DNA of 64,000 nt from Halosolutus halophilus (GCF_022869805.1 NZ_CP094974.1:4836001-4900000); one strand, 5' to 3'. Shown: positions 51,240 to 60,398, counted from the first letter of the stretch. Numbers and translations: made by a program. The notes: generated by a model from the letters alone, not told the origin.

Positions 51240-52886
51240 ATGGACGATCCGACACGCGTCGAGTGGCGCGAGTGGGGCCAGGCGGCCTTCGACGAGGCTG
51301 CAGAGGCCGACCGCCCCGTCTTGCTCTCGCTCACTGCGACGTGGTGTGACCACTGCCACGAGATGGACGCGGAGACGTACGCGGAGCCGCGAATTGCGGC
51401 GAACGTCAACGACAGTTTCGTTCCCGTGCGCGTCGACGTCGACCGCCATCCGCGGGTGCGCGATCGGTACAACATGGGTGGGTTTCCGTCGACGGTCTTC
51501 TGTGCGCCGGACGGCGGCGTCCTCACCGGTGCGGGCTATCTCGGCCCCGATGGGATGCGACAGGTGTTAGACAGCGTCCGGACCATGTGGGAGACGAAGG
51601 GGAGCGGAGCCGCCCGGATTCCCCGGCCACTGCGGGAGGACAACCCGCCCGCGGGCGACCTCTCGCCCGAAATCGAGTCGGCGATGCTGGGTCAGCTGAC
51701 CGAGACCTACGACGAGGTCGCCGGCGGCTGGGGGGAGCGTCCGAAATTCCCCCTACCCGACGCCCTCGAGTTCGCGCTCAAGCGCGATCGGGAGATGGCA
51801 CTGCGCTCCTTCGACGCCGTCGGTGCGAACCTGCTAGACGAGTTCGACGGCGGCTTCTACCGCTTCGCGACCGATCGGGACTGGTCGGGGCTACAACACG
51901 AGAAACTGCTCGACTCCAACGGCGCGCTCGTGCGGGCGTTCGCCAACGCCTACCTCCACACCGGCGCGGACGAGTACCGCGAACCGGCCGAACGCACCAT
52001 CGAGTATCTGACGACGACGTTATGGAACAGCAGTGCGGACGCCTTCGCGAACAGTCAGGCGCCCGGCGAACCCGACGCCCACGGTCTCGACGCGACCGAT
52101 CGGGCGACGGCCGACGACCCCCCGGTCGACGAGGGCGTCTTCGCCGGCCCGAACGGGCTCGCGATCGAGGGGCTACTCACGTACTACGCCTACACCGACG
52201 ACGAGCGAGCCCGCCGGTACGCCGAGCGGGCGCTCGCGACGCTGCGGGAGGACATGCTCCACGAGGGTGTCGCACTCCACGAGCGCGACGCGACGCTGCA
52301 GGCTGGCGACGAGCCGACGTGCCTGCTCGCGAACCAGGCCCGCGTCCTGGCCGCGCTCACGACGGCCGCCAGCACGCTCGATACCGACCTGCTCGCGGAC
52401 GCTCGCGCGGTCGCGGACGCGACGATCGATCGACTCCACGACGAGGACTCGTTCCTCGACGGGCCGGCGACGGGCGTCGGCCTCTGCGAGCGGCCGCTGC
52501 GGCCGCTGGATTCGAACGTCGCGTTCGCGGACGGGCTGCTCGAACTCGCGGTGCTCACGGACGAGGACCGGTACCGGGAGTACGCTCGGGAGACGCTCGA
52601 GGCGTTCGCCGGGGCGAGCGATCGGTTCGGTGTCCAGATCGCACAGTACGGGACGGCCGCCGCCCGGCTGCTCGAGGGACCGCTCGTAATCCGCGTCGCC
52701 GACGACCCGGGGACTGACCTCCACCGGGCCGCGCTCCGGCTGGCCGACCACGAGAAAATCGTCGTCCCGGACGCGACCGACGACCTCGAACCGGGAACGG
52801 CACGAGTCGAACGTGACGGCCGTCGTTCGACACCCGCCGAAACTCCAGAGCAGTTGAGCGACCGCGTCCAGAACATACACGAGTGA
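51240..52886 (+). CDS. DUF255 thioredoxin-like/glycan epimerase-like protein
   Basis: The ATG at 51240 gives 548 residues. The N-terminal thioredoxin-like domain has SLTATWCDHCHEMD with WCDHC, and GGFPSTVFCAPDG. The C-terminal (alpha/alpha)6 domain has YDEVAGGWGERPKFPLPD and DSNGALVRAFANAY. This is the family of human SPATA20 and bacterial YyaL-type proteins, of unknown function. An earlier in-frame start at 51105 lacks family similarity. Confidence 0.92.
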   Translation: MDDPTRVEWREWGQAAFDEAAEADRPVLLSLTATWCDHCHEMDAETYAEPRIAANVNDSFVPVRVDVDRHPRVRDRYNMGGFPSTVFCAPDGGVLTGAGYLGPDGMRQVLDSVRTMWETKGSGAARIPRPLREDNPPAGDLSPEIESAMLGQLTETYDEVAGGWGERPKFPLPDALEFALKRDREMALRSFDAVGANLLDEFDGGFYRFATDRDWSGLQHEKLLDSNGALVRAFANAYLHTGADEYREPAERTIEYLTTTLWNSSADAFANSQAPGEPDAHGLDATDRATADDPPVDEGVFAGPNGLAIEGLLTYYAYTDDERARRYAERALATLREDMLHEGVALHERDATLQAGDEPTCLLANQARVLAALTTAASTLDTDLLADARAVADATIDRLHDEDSFLDGPATGVGLCERPLRPLDSNVAFADGLLELAVLTDEDRYREYARETLEAFAGASDRFGVQIAQYGTAAARLLEGPLVIRVADDPGTDLHRAALRLADHEKIVVPDATDDLEPGTARVERDGRRSTPAETPEQLSDRVQNIHE

Positions 52887-52968
52887 TTTCCGGGCCTGAG
52901 ACGCCCGAGATCGTTCGAACAGCAAACCACCACAGCGTTTATGTTGCTACGGTCAGTGTTGCTTGCAT

Positions 52969-53772
52969 ATGGCCAGCCTCAGGGACCTCGGGCTCTCGGA
53001 ATACGAAGCTCGAGCGTATCGAGCACTGTTGAACACCGGTCCGACGACGGCGAAGGAACTCTCACGCGCGAGTGACGTTCCGATGGGTCGGATCTACGAC
53101 GTGTTGAACAGCATCGAGCAGTACAACCTCGTCCGCAGCCAGACCGCGAGCCGCCCGAAGAAGTACGTCGCCGTCGAACCCTCGACCGCGCTGGATCGGC
53201 TGCTCGACGACAAGAAACGGGAACTCGAGGAGAAGGCCGAACAGTACGAATCGATCGTCGACAACCTCGCCGACGAACTCGACGCGGCCGAACCCGTCGA
53301 GGAGCAGTTCTGGACCGCCGCCGTCGGCCCCGAAGAGACGATCGACCTCCTCCTCGAGCGGCTCGCAGCTGCGGATCGGAACATCGTCATGGTCGCCGCG
53401 GACCCGGTTCCCCAGATGGACATCCGAACGGTCGGCGACGAGGTCCTCGCCCAGCTCGAAGACGCCCTCGACCGCGGCGTCTCGGTCGACATCCTGATGA
53501 CCCGGGATCTGGTCGCGTCCCTCTCCGAGAACGTCGGCAGGCGGTACCAGGAGACGCTACAGGCTCGCAACGACTTCGACGTGCGGACGAGCGAGGAGGT
53601 CTCCGGTTCGTTCAACATCATCGATGGCGTGGAGGTCTGCATCCAGGTGCCGAACCCGCTCTCATCGAGCGAGGCGTTCGGCATGATCGACCTGAAAGAC
53701 CCCGAGTTCGCGGCCGACGTCCACGACGAGTTCACGCCACACTGGCAGAACGCGGAGCCACTCGAGTTCTGA
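52969..53772 (+). CDS. TrmB-family transcriptional regulator
   Basis: The ATG at 52969 gives 267 residues. The winged helix (LGLSEYEARAYRALLNTGPTT, DVPMGRIYDVLNSIE) is followed by a coiled coil (KKRELEEKAEQYESIVDNL) and a C-terminal effector domain with FNIIDGVEVCIQVPNP. TrmB-like proteins sense sugars or other metabolites. The TATA-like GTTTATGTTGC about 29 bases upstream supports a leaderless start. Confidence 0.92.
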   Translation: MASLRDLGLSEYEARAYRALLNTGPTTAKELSRASDVPMGRIYDVLNSIEQYNLVRSQTASRPKKYVAVEPSTALDRLLDDKKRELEEKAEQYESIVDNLADELDAAEPVEEQFWTAAVGPEETIDLLLERLAAADRNIVMVAADPVPQMDIRTVGDEVLAQLEDALDRGVSVDILMTRDLVASLSENVGRRYQETLQARNDFDVRTSEEVSGSFNIIDGVEVCIQVPNPLSSSEAFGMIDLKDPEFAADVHDEFTPHWQNAEPLEF

Positions 53773-53850
53773 TCGACGGACCGATCGCCCGTAGCCGATT
53801 TTGCCGGACCGATCGCGGTCTATCGACGGCCGACGTTCCTGCGCGGCGAA

Positions 53851-54783
53851 TCAGTTCCTGCCGTTGACCTCGTCGCGCAGCGTCGCCATCTCGACGACGC
53901 GCTCGGCGTGGGCGTTGTGCTGGTGGATCGACTCGTCGTTGGACTGTTTCATCGTGATCACCGCGTCGTCGGGAAGGTGATCGAACTCGTCGACGACGCC
54001 CTCGGCCATCGATCGGACGCAGTCCTCCACGAACTTCGCGTCCGCGTGGGCCGCGTAGGTCATGTGGTCCTCGTCGGGTCGCTTCGCGAGATTGTAGATC
54101 CGCGCGCTCATCGAGTCGCGGGCGACGTCGATGAGGTCGTTCAGGTCTACGTCGGGATCACCGGCGGCGTCGATCGTCAGCGTCGCGTGGCCGCGCTGGG
54201 AGTGACCCGCCTGTGGCACCTCCTCGAGGAACCGGGCGATCGTCTCCTCCTCGACGCCGAGGTCCTCGAGGGTCTGTTTCGCCCGGGCGGCTGACATGCC
54301 CTGCGAACACGGGCAGACGGTCATCCCGGTGACCGTTGCGCCGATCTCCTCGCGGGTGCCCTCGTCGGTCGCCGTCGCGGCGGCCACGATGTCGACGGTA
54401 TGCTGGGTCTCGCGATCGCTCGCGGGCGTCTGCTCGCGGCGCATGAACTCGGCCTCCATCGAAACCTCGGCGCGCGTGGTGTAGTCGTGTTTCTCGAGGA
54501 GTCGTTCGGCGGCCTCGCCACAGACCTCCTCGACGCGGTAGGCCTCGTCGCGGGTCGCATCCTCGAGAATCTCGTCGATGACCTCCATGTTGCGGCTCAT
54601 GTCCGCGCCCTTGCGCCAGGCGGGAAGATCGACGAAGACCTCGAACTCCGCGGTGAGGACGATCGGGCGCTCCCCCTCGCGGGCGATCTTGACGAGCTTT
54701 TCGACGCCGGTGACGCCGACCTGGCTCAGGCCGACGGTGACGTCCGGCGACGTAGCCTGCACGTCAGGCAGTTGGTGACTCAT
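53851..54783 (-). CDS. mptA: GTP cyclohydrolase MptA
   Basis: The ATG at 54783 gives 310 residues. [28 protein letters not shown] and [14 protein letters not shown] carry the Cys and His metal ligands of the FolE2/MptA family. MptA makes 7,8-dihydroneopterin 2',3'-cyclic phosphate, the first step of archaeal tetrahydromethanopterin or tetrahydrofolate synthesis. A palindrome sits at its promoter. Confidence 0.93.
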   Translation of the reverse strand: MSHQLPDVQATSPDVTVGLSQVGVTGVEKLVKIAREGERPIVLTAEFEVFVDLPAWRKGADMSRNMEVIDEILEDATRDEAYRVEEVCGEAAERLLEKHDYTTRAEVSMEAEFMRREQTPASDRETQHTVDIVAAATATDEGTREEIGATVTGMTVCPCSQGMSAARAKQTLEDLGVEEETIARFLEEVPQAGHSQRGHATLTIDAAGDPDVDLNDLIDVARDSMSARIYNLAKRPDEDHMTYAAHADAKFVEDCVRSMAEGVVDEFDHLPDDAVITMKQSNDESIHQHNAHAERVVEMATLRDEVNGRN

Positions 54784-54810
54784 TGGCCGCATTCAGGGTA
54801 GCAGGCGATT

Positions 54811-54839
54811 ATGGCTTTCGGAAGCCATAGTATATGTGG
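54811..54839 (-). promoter_or_regulatory. mptA promoter with palindromic operator-like stem
   Basis: ATGGCTT (54811-54817) and AAGCCAT (54822-54828) form an inverted repeat with a four-base loop. On the coding (minus) strand it lies directly downstream of the TATA-like TATACT, where a repressor would block initiation. Because MptA needs a divalent metal, a metal-sensing regulator is one possibility. Confidence 0.45.
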
Positions 54840-54884
54840 CGGGCGATTCGATCGATTGCGTCGGAGGTCGAACTGCCGAGGATG

Positions 54885-54941
54885 CGATCGGTTCTTTAAG
54901 TGTCTCTGGTCACAAGGTGAAGATACGAAGGGGTTTTCGGG
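54885..54941 (+). promoter_or_regulatory. Conserved promoter-leader block, copy 1
   Basis: CGATCGG, CTTTAAGTG, TCTGGTCACAAGGTGAAG and TACGAAGGGGTTTTCGGG occur in order. The TTTAAGT core (54895-54901) is a TATA-like element, and conservation runs past the expected transcription start into the leader. Copies 2 and 3 lie at 55961 and 56138. The first gene downstream is the nucleotidyltransferase at 55025. Confidence 0.65.
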
Positions 54942-55024
54942 ACGGCAGTCGAATCGAAGAGCGGTTGCCACGCGGGCCGTTCTACCGACCGATCGTTCGT
55001 CCGTTCACTACACGAGATCCGTCC

Positions 55025-55945
55025 ATGTCAACCGTTCCGCAGCACGTTCACGAAACCGTCGCGGAGCACCTCGACGCGATCGAGGTCCGACACGACGTGA
55101 TTGTCGCCCTCGCGGCCGCCCGCGGGAGCCACGCGTGGGGCGGAGCCGCTCCCGACAGCGACCACGACGTCGGGTTCGTCTTCGTTCCGACGGATCTGCG
55201 GGTCTACGCCCACCTCGACGGGCCGGACGCGGTCATCACTGCGGAGCGCGGCGAGTTCGAGTATCAGGGCTGGGACGTGCGAAAGACGATGTCCCTCCTC
55301 GCGGCGTCGAACGACGGCGCGTTCGACCTGCTCCGGAGTCCGATCCGGTATCGGACCGCGTACGACCCCGGGGAACTCCGCGCGTACGTCGAACGAACGT
55401 ACGACCCGATGGACCTCTATCACGCGTGGCGCGGTATCGCGACGAGCAACTACCGAAAGTACCTCTCCGAGCACCTGGTTCGCACCGACGACGCCACCTT
55501 TCCGATCGTCGAGGCGCGTGGCGACGCGTACGTCGTCGAGACGGACGACGGGACGACCACCGTCGATCGGGACGACGAGCGATACGCCGAAACGCAGACG
55601 CGACCGACGGTGAAGCGCAACCTCACGATCTGTCGGGCGGCGATGTCGGCTCGCTACCTGAGAGCGACCGGCGAGCGCGGGGACCACGACCTGCCGGCGC
55701 TCGATTTCGAACGGTTCCTGACCGAGCAGGCACCGGCCGTCTTCGACGAGGACCGGATCGACCGCGCGCGGACGCTCCTCGAGCGAAAACGACGCGGCGA
55801 GGGTGCGGCGACGATCGGCGACGTCGTCGGCCGCGAGTTCGCGCATCCACCGATCGAGATCGACCCCGCCATTCACGCGCGGGACGGCCCCGACCCCGAT
55901 CGACTGAACGAGTTCGTCGACGAGATACTCGCCGCGGTGCGGTGA
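55025..55945 (+). CDS. RlaP-like nucleotidyltransferase (PF10127 type)
   Basis: The ATG at 55025 gives 306 residues. LAAARGSHAWGGAAPDSDHDV is the nucleotidyltransferase signature, with GSxxxG and the DxD-type acidic pair (Asp-His-Asp). WDVRKTMSLLAASNDGAFDLL and WRGIATSNYRKYL follow, as in the RlaP or YcgL family associated with RNA repair. The exact RNA substrate is unknown. An open frame upstream to 54836 is not conserved-looking. Confidence 0.85.
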   Translation: MSTVPQHVHETVAEHLDAIEVRHDVIVALAAARGSHAWGGAAPDSDHDVGFVFVPTDLRVYAHLDGPDAVITAERGEFEYQGWDVRKTMSLLAASNDGAFDLLRSPIRYRTAYDPGELRAYVERTYDPMDLYHAWRGIATSNYRKYLSEHLVRTDDATFPIVEARGDAYVVETDDGTTTVDRDDERYAETQTRPTVKRNLTICRAAMSARYLRATGERGDHDLPALDFERFLTEQAPAVFDEDRIDRARTLLERKRRGEGAATIGDVVGREFAHPPIEIDPAIHARDGPDPDRLNEFVDEILAAVR

Positions 55946-55960
55946 TCGAGCCGTCGGGGG

Positions 55961-56016
55961 CGATCGGCCTTTAAGTGCTTCTGGTAACAAGGTGGAGCTA
56001 TGACGGGAGATTCGGT
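55961..56016 (+). promoter_or_regulatory. Conserved promoter-leader block, copy 2
   Basis: CGATCGGCCTTTAAGTGCTT is followed by CTGGTAACAAGGTGGAGC. The block starts 16 bases after the nucleotidyltransferase stop. It is the most diverged copy, and no gene follows before copy 3, so it may be a relic or the start of a noncoding transcript. Confidence 0.6.
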
Positions 56017-56137
56017 CGTTCTCGCGGACGTCAGTACCGAGTAGCCTCGGCTCAGGTCGCTCGGTATCGAGTGGCCGCGGCTCTTTCGGCAGGCTGGATC
56101 GCTCCCTATCGTCTCAGTCGACGCCGATCCAGCCCCC

Positions 56138-56192
56138 GTTCGGCCTTTAAGTGGTTCTGGTTACAAGGTGAAGCTACGAAGGGATTTTCGGG
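56138..56192 (+). promoter_or_regulatory. Conserved promoter-leader block, copy 3 (RNA polymerase epsilon gene)
   Basis: CGGCCTTTAAGTGGTTCTGG is followed by TTACAAGGTGAAGCTACGAA and GGGATTTTCGGG. The TTTAAGT core lies at 56146-56152, about 200 bases before the start of the RNA polymerase epsilon gene, so the message would have a long leader. The leader region is GC-rich and could fold. Confidence 0.65.
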
Positions 56193-56350
56193 TCGTCTGT
56201 CCGGGAGCGACGGCGCCGCGATCGTCCGCCGAATCGTATTACGCCACGCGATCGTGCCCGGAGACGTATCACGAGGACTGTCAGTCCCGTCTAGAGGTCC
56301 GACGAAACGAGCGAGCCTTTTTCCGTCTCCCTGTCCGAGCGGAACACGAG

Positions 56351-57085
56351 ATGCAATACGACGGTGCTGACCCCGGGGCGGGCGGTGAGCAAACGATGGC
56401 CGTCGACGAGGACCACGACCGCCGTCTCGAGCTGCGTCCCGGCTCCGGTTCGCTCTCGCGGGCGGACGTCCAGCGGGACTCGACCGTCCGTCGATGGGGG
56501 GTCGTCACGCCGAGTGCGACCGTCATCGGGCGTGCGGAGTCGCCTGACGGGGATCTATCGGAGAGCATCCGGCGACTCCACGACGAACAGCACGGTGCGA
56601 CACCGGGGTACAGCGAACGCGCACACCACCTCGATCGACTGCGGACGACCCAAGCGCTGTGTAACGCGCTCGATCTCACGCCGTGGCAGCGGGACCTCGC
56701 GCTGGGCGTGATGGACGAGATCGACCTCACCGAGTTCGGCAGCCAGCGTGCCATCCCGAAGGTCGCACTGGTGGTGATCCGCCACGTCGTCGACGTCGAC
56801 CGCCAGCGGTACTTCGGTCTCGACGACATCGACGTCCAGGAACTGTCCCCGGATCGAATGGACGAACTGTTCGGCCAGTACCGCGCCCACGACATCACCG
56901 AGGAGACGGCGTTCAGGCGGCTCGCGGCCCAGTACGGGCTCGACACGACGAGTCTGAACCGATTGCGCCGGGTCCTCAAGGCCCAGCTCGACGACGACCT
57001 CCCGGCCTACGGCCGGAATCCGTACCGCGATCCGAACCTCCCTGAATCGACGAGCGGCGATGCGACCGACCCCGAGGAGACGTGA
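56351..57085 (+). CDS. DNA-directed RNA polymerase epsilon subunit (haloarchaeal)
   Basis: The ATG at 56351 gives 244 residues beginning MQYDGADPGAGGEQTMAVDE. It has VRRWGVVTPSATVIGRAESP, a Tyr-rich GYSERAHHLDRLRTTQALCNAL and FGSQRAIPKVALVVIRHVVDVDRQR, with a late TTSLNRLRRVLKAQLDD. It matches the haloarchaeal protein annotated as RNA polymerase epsilon. Parts resemble a TFB-like helical repeat, and its actual role in transcription is not well established. Confidence 0.8.
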   Translation: MQYDGADPGAGGEQTMAVDEDHDRRLELRPGSGSLSRADVQRDSTVRRWGVVTPSATVIGRAESPDGDLSESIRRLHDEQHGATPGYSERAHHLDRLRTTQALCNALDLTPWQRDLALGVMDEIDLTEFGSQRAIPKVALVVIRHVVDVDRQRYFGLDDIDVQELSPDRMDELFGQYRAHDITEETAFRRLAAQYGLDTTSLNRLRRVLKAQLDDDLPAYGRNPYRDPNLPESTSGDATDPEET

Positions 57086-57183
57086 CTCGCTTCAGGTGGG
57101 AGAGCCGAGTCCACGCCGGAACGACGGTGTCGCCCTTCTCATGCAGGTGGTCAGTTGACACTCCCTGCACACCTTGATCGGCC

Positions 57184-57735
57184 ATGACGGATGCAGTTAT
57201 CGTCCTCGACATGCTGAACGACTTCGTGACCGGCGAGATCGCCGCCGAACGGGCCGAACGGATCATCCCGACGCTCCGCGACGAACTGCTCCCCAGCGCT
57301 CGCGAACACGGGATCCAGGTCATCTACGCGAACGATGCTCACCGGCCCGAGGACACCGAACTCGACGTCTGGGGGGAGCACGCGATGGCCGGTACGGAGG
57401 GTGCCGAGGTGATTCCGGAACTCACCCCCACCGACGCGGACGACGTCTTCGAGAAGCGTTTCTACGACGCGTTTTACGGCACCGGCCTCGATGAGCACCT
57501 TCGAAGTCTGGGCGTCGATCGGATCGTCGTGACGGGGCTCCATACGAACATGTGTGCACGTCACACGTCCGCAAGCGCGTTCTTCCGGGGCTACGACATC
57601 GCTGCGCCAGCTGACTGCCTCGAGGCGTTCAGCGAGGACGCTCACCAGGACGGACTGACCTACCTCGAGGACGTCTACGACGCCGAACGAACCACGAGCG
57701 AGGAACTCGTCGAAGCGTGGGAGAACGACGGATAA
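57184..57735 (+). CDS. Isochorismatase-family hydrolase (nicotinamidase-like)
   Basis: The 183-residue protein has the catalytic Asp in VIVLDMLNDF, a Lys in FEKRFYDAF and the nucleophile Cys in TGLHTNMCARHTS. This is the cysteine hydrolase fold of nicotinamidases and isochorismatases. A nicotinamidase would feed nicotinate to the phosphoribosyltransferase at 39431, but the substrate cannot be confirmed. Metal-binding His residues around DAHRPEDTE are partly present. Confidence 0.85.
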   Translation: MTDAVIVLDMLNDFVTGEIAAERAERIIPTLRDELLPSAREHGIQVIYANDAHRPEDTELDVWGEHAMAGTEGAEVIPELTPTDADDVFEKRFYDAFYGTGLDEHLRSLGVDRIVVTGLHTNMCARHTSASAFFRGYDIAAPADCLEAFSEDAHQDGLTYLEDVYDAERTTSEELVEAWENDG

Positions 57736-57874
57736 GCGAGAAGCGTGTCGACACCCGGCGACTCGCCGGATCGGTCCGCCCTCTCTCGTTCGTCCCAGGG
57801 GCGCTCGTTCGTCCGGGGGTCGCTCGCTCGTCTCGAAGGAGTCATTTTTGACGCTAGCGCCGCTACTGTCCGCT

Positions 57875-58510
57875 ATGGTTTCGACCTCCTCGGACTCCGA
57901 GTCGCTCACGCTCTACGCGGACTACGTCTGTCCGTTCTGTTACCTGGGGAAGCGATCGCTCGAACAGTATCGCGAGACGCGCGACGAGCCGCTCGCGATC
58001 GACTGGCACCCGTTCGACCTCCGCCGCGGAAAACGAGGTCCTGACGGCTCGATCGACCACGACGTCGACGACGGGAAAGACGACGCGTACTTCGAACAGG
58101 CGAAAGAAAACGTCCGACGGCTCCAGGACGAGTACGGCGTCGACATGGCCCAGGAGATCGCGATCGAGGTCGACTCGCTGCAGGCCCAACAGGCGTCGTG
58201 GTACGTCAAGAACACCTATCCCGATCGCTGGGCCGACTTCGACGCGGCGATCTACGACGCGCTCTGGCAGGACGGCCGCGACATCGGCGACGTCGAGGTG
58301 CTGTCCGAGCTGGCCGAAGACGCCGGACTGCCCGCGGACGAGATCCGGGACGCGGTCGACGACGACGGACTCCGGGCGGAACTCGAGGATCGCTTCGACG
58401 CGGCACGACAGCAACGAATCACCGGCGTCCCGACGTTCGTCTTCGAGGGCCACGCCGCCCGTGGCGCGGTGCCGCCGGCACAACTCGAGCGACTGATCGA
58501 GGGAACGTAA
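57875..58510 (+). CDS. FrnE-type DsbA-family oxidoreductase
   Basis: The ATG at 57875 gives 211 residues. CPFCYLGKRSL is the active-site region and AARQQRITGVPTFVFEG provides the cis-Pro loop. The insertion of about 100 helical residues is typical of the FrnE/HCCA isomerase branch. It lacks a signal peptide, so it acts in the cytoplasm, probably in thiol-disulfide exchange or glutathione-independent isomerisation. Confidence 0.88.
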   Translation: MVSTSSDSESLTLYADYVCPFCYLGKRSLEQYRETRDEPLAIDWHPFDLRRGKRGPDGSIDHDVDDGKDDAYFEQAKENVRRLQDEYGVDMAQEIAIEVDSLQAQQASWYVKNTYPDRWADFDAAIYDALWQDGRDIGDVEVLSELAEDAGLPADEIRDAVDDDGLRAELEDRFDAARQQRITGVPTFVFEGHAARGAVPPAQLERLIEGT

Positions 58511-58556
58511 GTCCGGTCTCCCGTCCCCCGGAAGAGAGGCGCGCTCGCGACGCGGC

Positions 58557-59387
58557 CTAGTCCAGCTTTTCGAGGCCGTCGAAGAAGTTCACCTGCGGGC
58601 CGACCAGCCGGACCGACTCGTCCGCGATCGACACCGAGACGGTCGCGGGCGGCGCGAGTGTCCGTCTGTTTCGGCCGTCGCTGATCGCGAAGGCGGTGTC
58701 GGCGTCGGTGACTCGCAGCGAGAGTTCCGCGCCGCGGTCCACGACGAGCGGCGGCATCGATTCGGGTGCGGCCATCTGCGTGACGACGAGAGTCCCCGCA
58801 GTAGGGTGGACGAGCGGCCCACCCTCGCTGAGGTTGTAGGCGGTCGACCCGGTCGGCGTGGCCACGAGGACGCCGTCAGCGTGGCCCTCGGTGTACCGGA
58901 TCCCGTCGACCCGAATCTCGACGGTCGCGCCGCCACCGTGCCCACGCCGGGGGCCGTGAACGACGACCTCGTTGAGCGCGGGTTCGAGCGCCCAGTCGCC
59001 GCCGGACGCCTGCAGGCGCGCGAGGTCGCGGCCCGGGAGATCGTTGCCGTTCCGAAGGGTCGCGACGAGGTCCGTCGTGACGTCGATCGCGTCGGCGGGG
59101 GCGACGGCGTTGAGAAAGCCGACCTCGCCGAGGTTGACCCCGAGAATCGGCGTTTCACCGACCTCGCGAGCGACGAATAGCAGGGTCCCGTCGCCGCCGA
59201 TACTCACGACGAGGTCGCGATCGATCATCGCGGCGACCGGCACGGCGGGGCGATCGATCGCGGAGCCGGTGGCCTCGTCGACGACGACGGAGACCGCTCC
59301 GCCGTCGAGCGTCTCGGCGAGGGACGCGGCCAGTTCCTGTGCGCGCTCGTTCTCCCGCTGTGCGACCAGTCCGACGTCGACGTCCAT
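58557..59387 (-). CDS. nadK: NAD kinase-like protein
   Basis: The ATG at 59387 gives 276 residues. VVSIGGDGTLLFVARE holds the GGDGT motif, LNEVVVHGPRRG the NE motif, and ATPTGSTAYNLSEGGPLVHP the conserved nucleotide loop. NAD kinases phosphorylate NAD to NADP. The start region is preceded by ten residues that are less conserved, so I chose the ATG. Confidence 0.92.
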   Translation of the reverse strand: MDVDVGLVAQRENERAQELAASLAETLDGGAVSVVVDEATGSAIDRPAVPVAAMIDRDLVVSIGGDGTLLFVAREVGETPILGVNLGEVGFLNAVAPADAIDVTTDLVATLRNGNDLPGRDLARLQASGGDWALEPALNEVVVHGPRRGHGGGATVEIRVDGIRYTEGHADGVLVATPTGSTAYNLSEGGPLVHPTAGTLVVTQMAAPESMPPLVVDRGAELSLRVTDADTAFAISDGRNRRTLAPPATVSVSIADESVRLVGPQVNFFDGLEKLD

Positions 59388-59792
59388 CGATGGCGGATAG
59401 CCCTCCCGCACTCAAAAAGGTCTGCCTCGAGCCCCGACGGTAACAACACTCGTCTGGATGGGACGCTACGACATACCTGAACTGTCCCGCGAGGACACTG
59501 CACACCCCCGTATGGAACGTTTCCCTTCGATGCCGATCGTTGCCCTGCCGTCGCCTCCCACCGGCGCGTGGCGTCACGGTCGCCGGAACCGCGAGTCGTC
59601 TCAACCTCGTCGGCGGGACGGCGGATCGCCGGGATGTCGGGACGACACATCGCCAGGACGCCGGGCCGGCACATCGGCCTCGCGGAGCATCGTTCGTAGT
59701 GGAGCGTTTCCGCGCACACCCCCACAGTAATCCGGTGTTTGCGTTCCGTTCGCGGCCCATACTTTTGCGGACAGCGTCGGCAAGGGATCCAT
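59388..59792. other. Region without a gene, with short tandem repeat
   Basis: No convincing coding region is present. Between about 59606 and 59677 a 24-base unit is repeated three times in degenerate form; on the minus strand it starts CGATGTGCCGGCCC, CGATGTGTCGTCCC and CGATCCGCCGTCCC. Plus-strand ACTTTTGCGG near 59760 lies about 30 bases before the amphi-Trp gene. Confidence 0.45.
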
Positions 59793-60032
59793 ATGACCGA
59801 ACGGACGACAGCCGACGAGACGATGACGCGATCGGAACTCGCTGCGTACCTCGCCTCTCTCGGCGACGAGTTCGAGGGCGGCGGCGACGAGATCAACGTC
59901 ACGGTCGGGAACAAGACCGTCGATCTCAACCCGCCCGAGAGCGTCAACGTCTCCGTCGACGTCGTGGAACGATCGTCGATGCTGCGGGGGAACCGCGAGA
60001 CGATCACGATCGAACTGAACTGGAAGCCCTGA
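59793..60032 (+). CDS. Amphi-Trp domain protein
   Basis: The 79-residue protein has MTRSELAAYLASLGDEFEGG, EINVTVGNKTVDLNPPESVNVSVDV and ends in ITIELNWKP. This is the amphi-Trp domain, a small beta-rich unit ending with a conserved Trp, widespread in haloarchaea and bacteria. Its function is unknown. Three bases after it starts a small membrane protein, so the two are in one operon. Confidence 0.88.
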   Translation: MTERTTADETMTRSELAAYLASLGDEFEGGGDEINVTVGNKTVDLNPPESVNVSVDVVERSSMLRGNRETITIELNWKP

Positions 60033-60035
60033 ACC

Positions 60036-60398
60036 ATGTCCGTCCTGGCTGTCTCCCTCGCGTTCGTCGTCAGCCTCCTCATCGGGACGATCGCGATCCT
60101 GGCCGGCGTGCGACTCGTCATCGACAGCGACGCCGGCGTCCTGAACGCCGCGCTGACCGCCCTCATCGGCGCGCTCGTCTGGGCGGCCGTGAGCTACTTT
60201 CTCGGCTGGATCCCGCTTCTGGGCGTCATCCTGATGCTCGTCGCCTGGGTCGGCGTCATCAACTGGCGGTATCCCGGCGGCTGGGGCTCCGCCGCCGCGA
60301 TCGGGTTCGTCGCGTGGATCGTCGCGGTCGGACTCGTCTACGCGCTGACCGTCTTCGGACTCTTCACGCCCGACGCGATCGGCGTCCCCGGGGTCTGA
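60036..60398 (+). CDS. Small four-helix membrane protein
   Basis: The 120-residue protein has four hydrophobic helices (AVSLAFVVSLLIGTIAILAG; LNAALTALIGALVWAAV; LLGVILMLVAWVGVI; AIGFVAWIVAVGLVYALTV). The family is not recognised. It is translationally close to the amphi-Trp gene. Confidence 0.8.
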   Translation: MSVLAVSLAFVVSLLIGTIAILAGVRLVIDSDAGVLNAALTALIGALVWAAVSYFLGWIPLLGVILMLVAWVGVINWRYPGGWGSAAAIGFVAWIVAVGLVYALTVFGLFTPDAIGVPGV

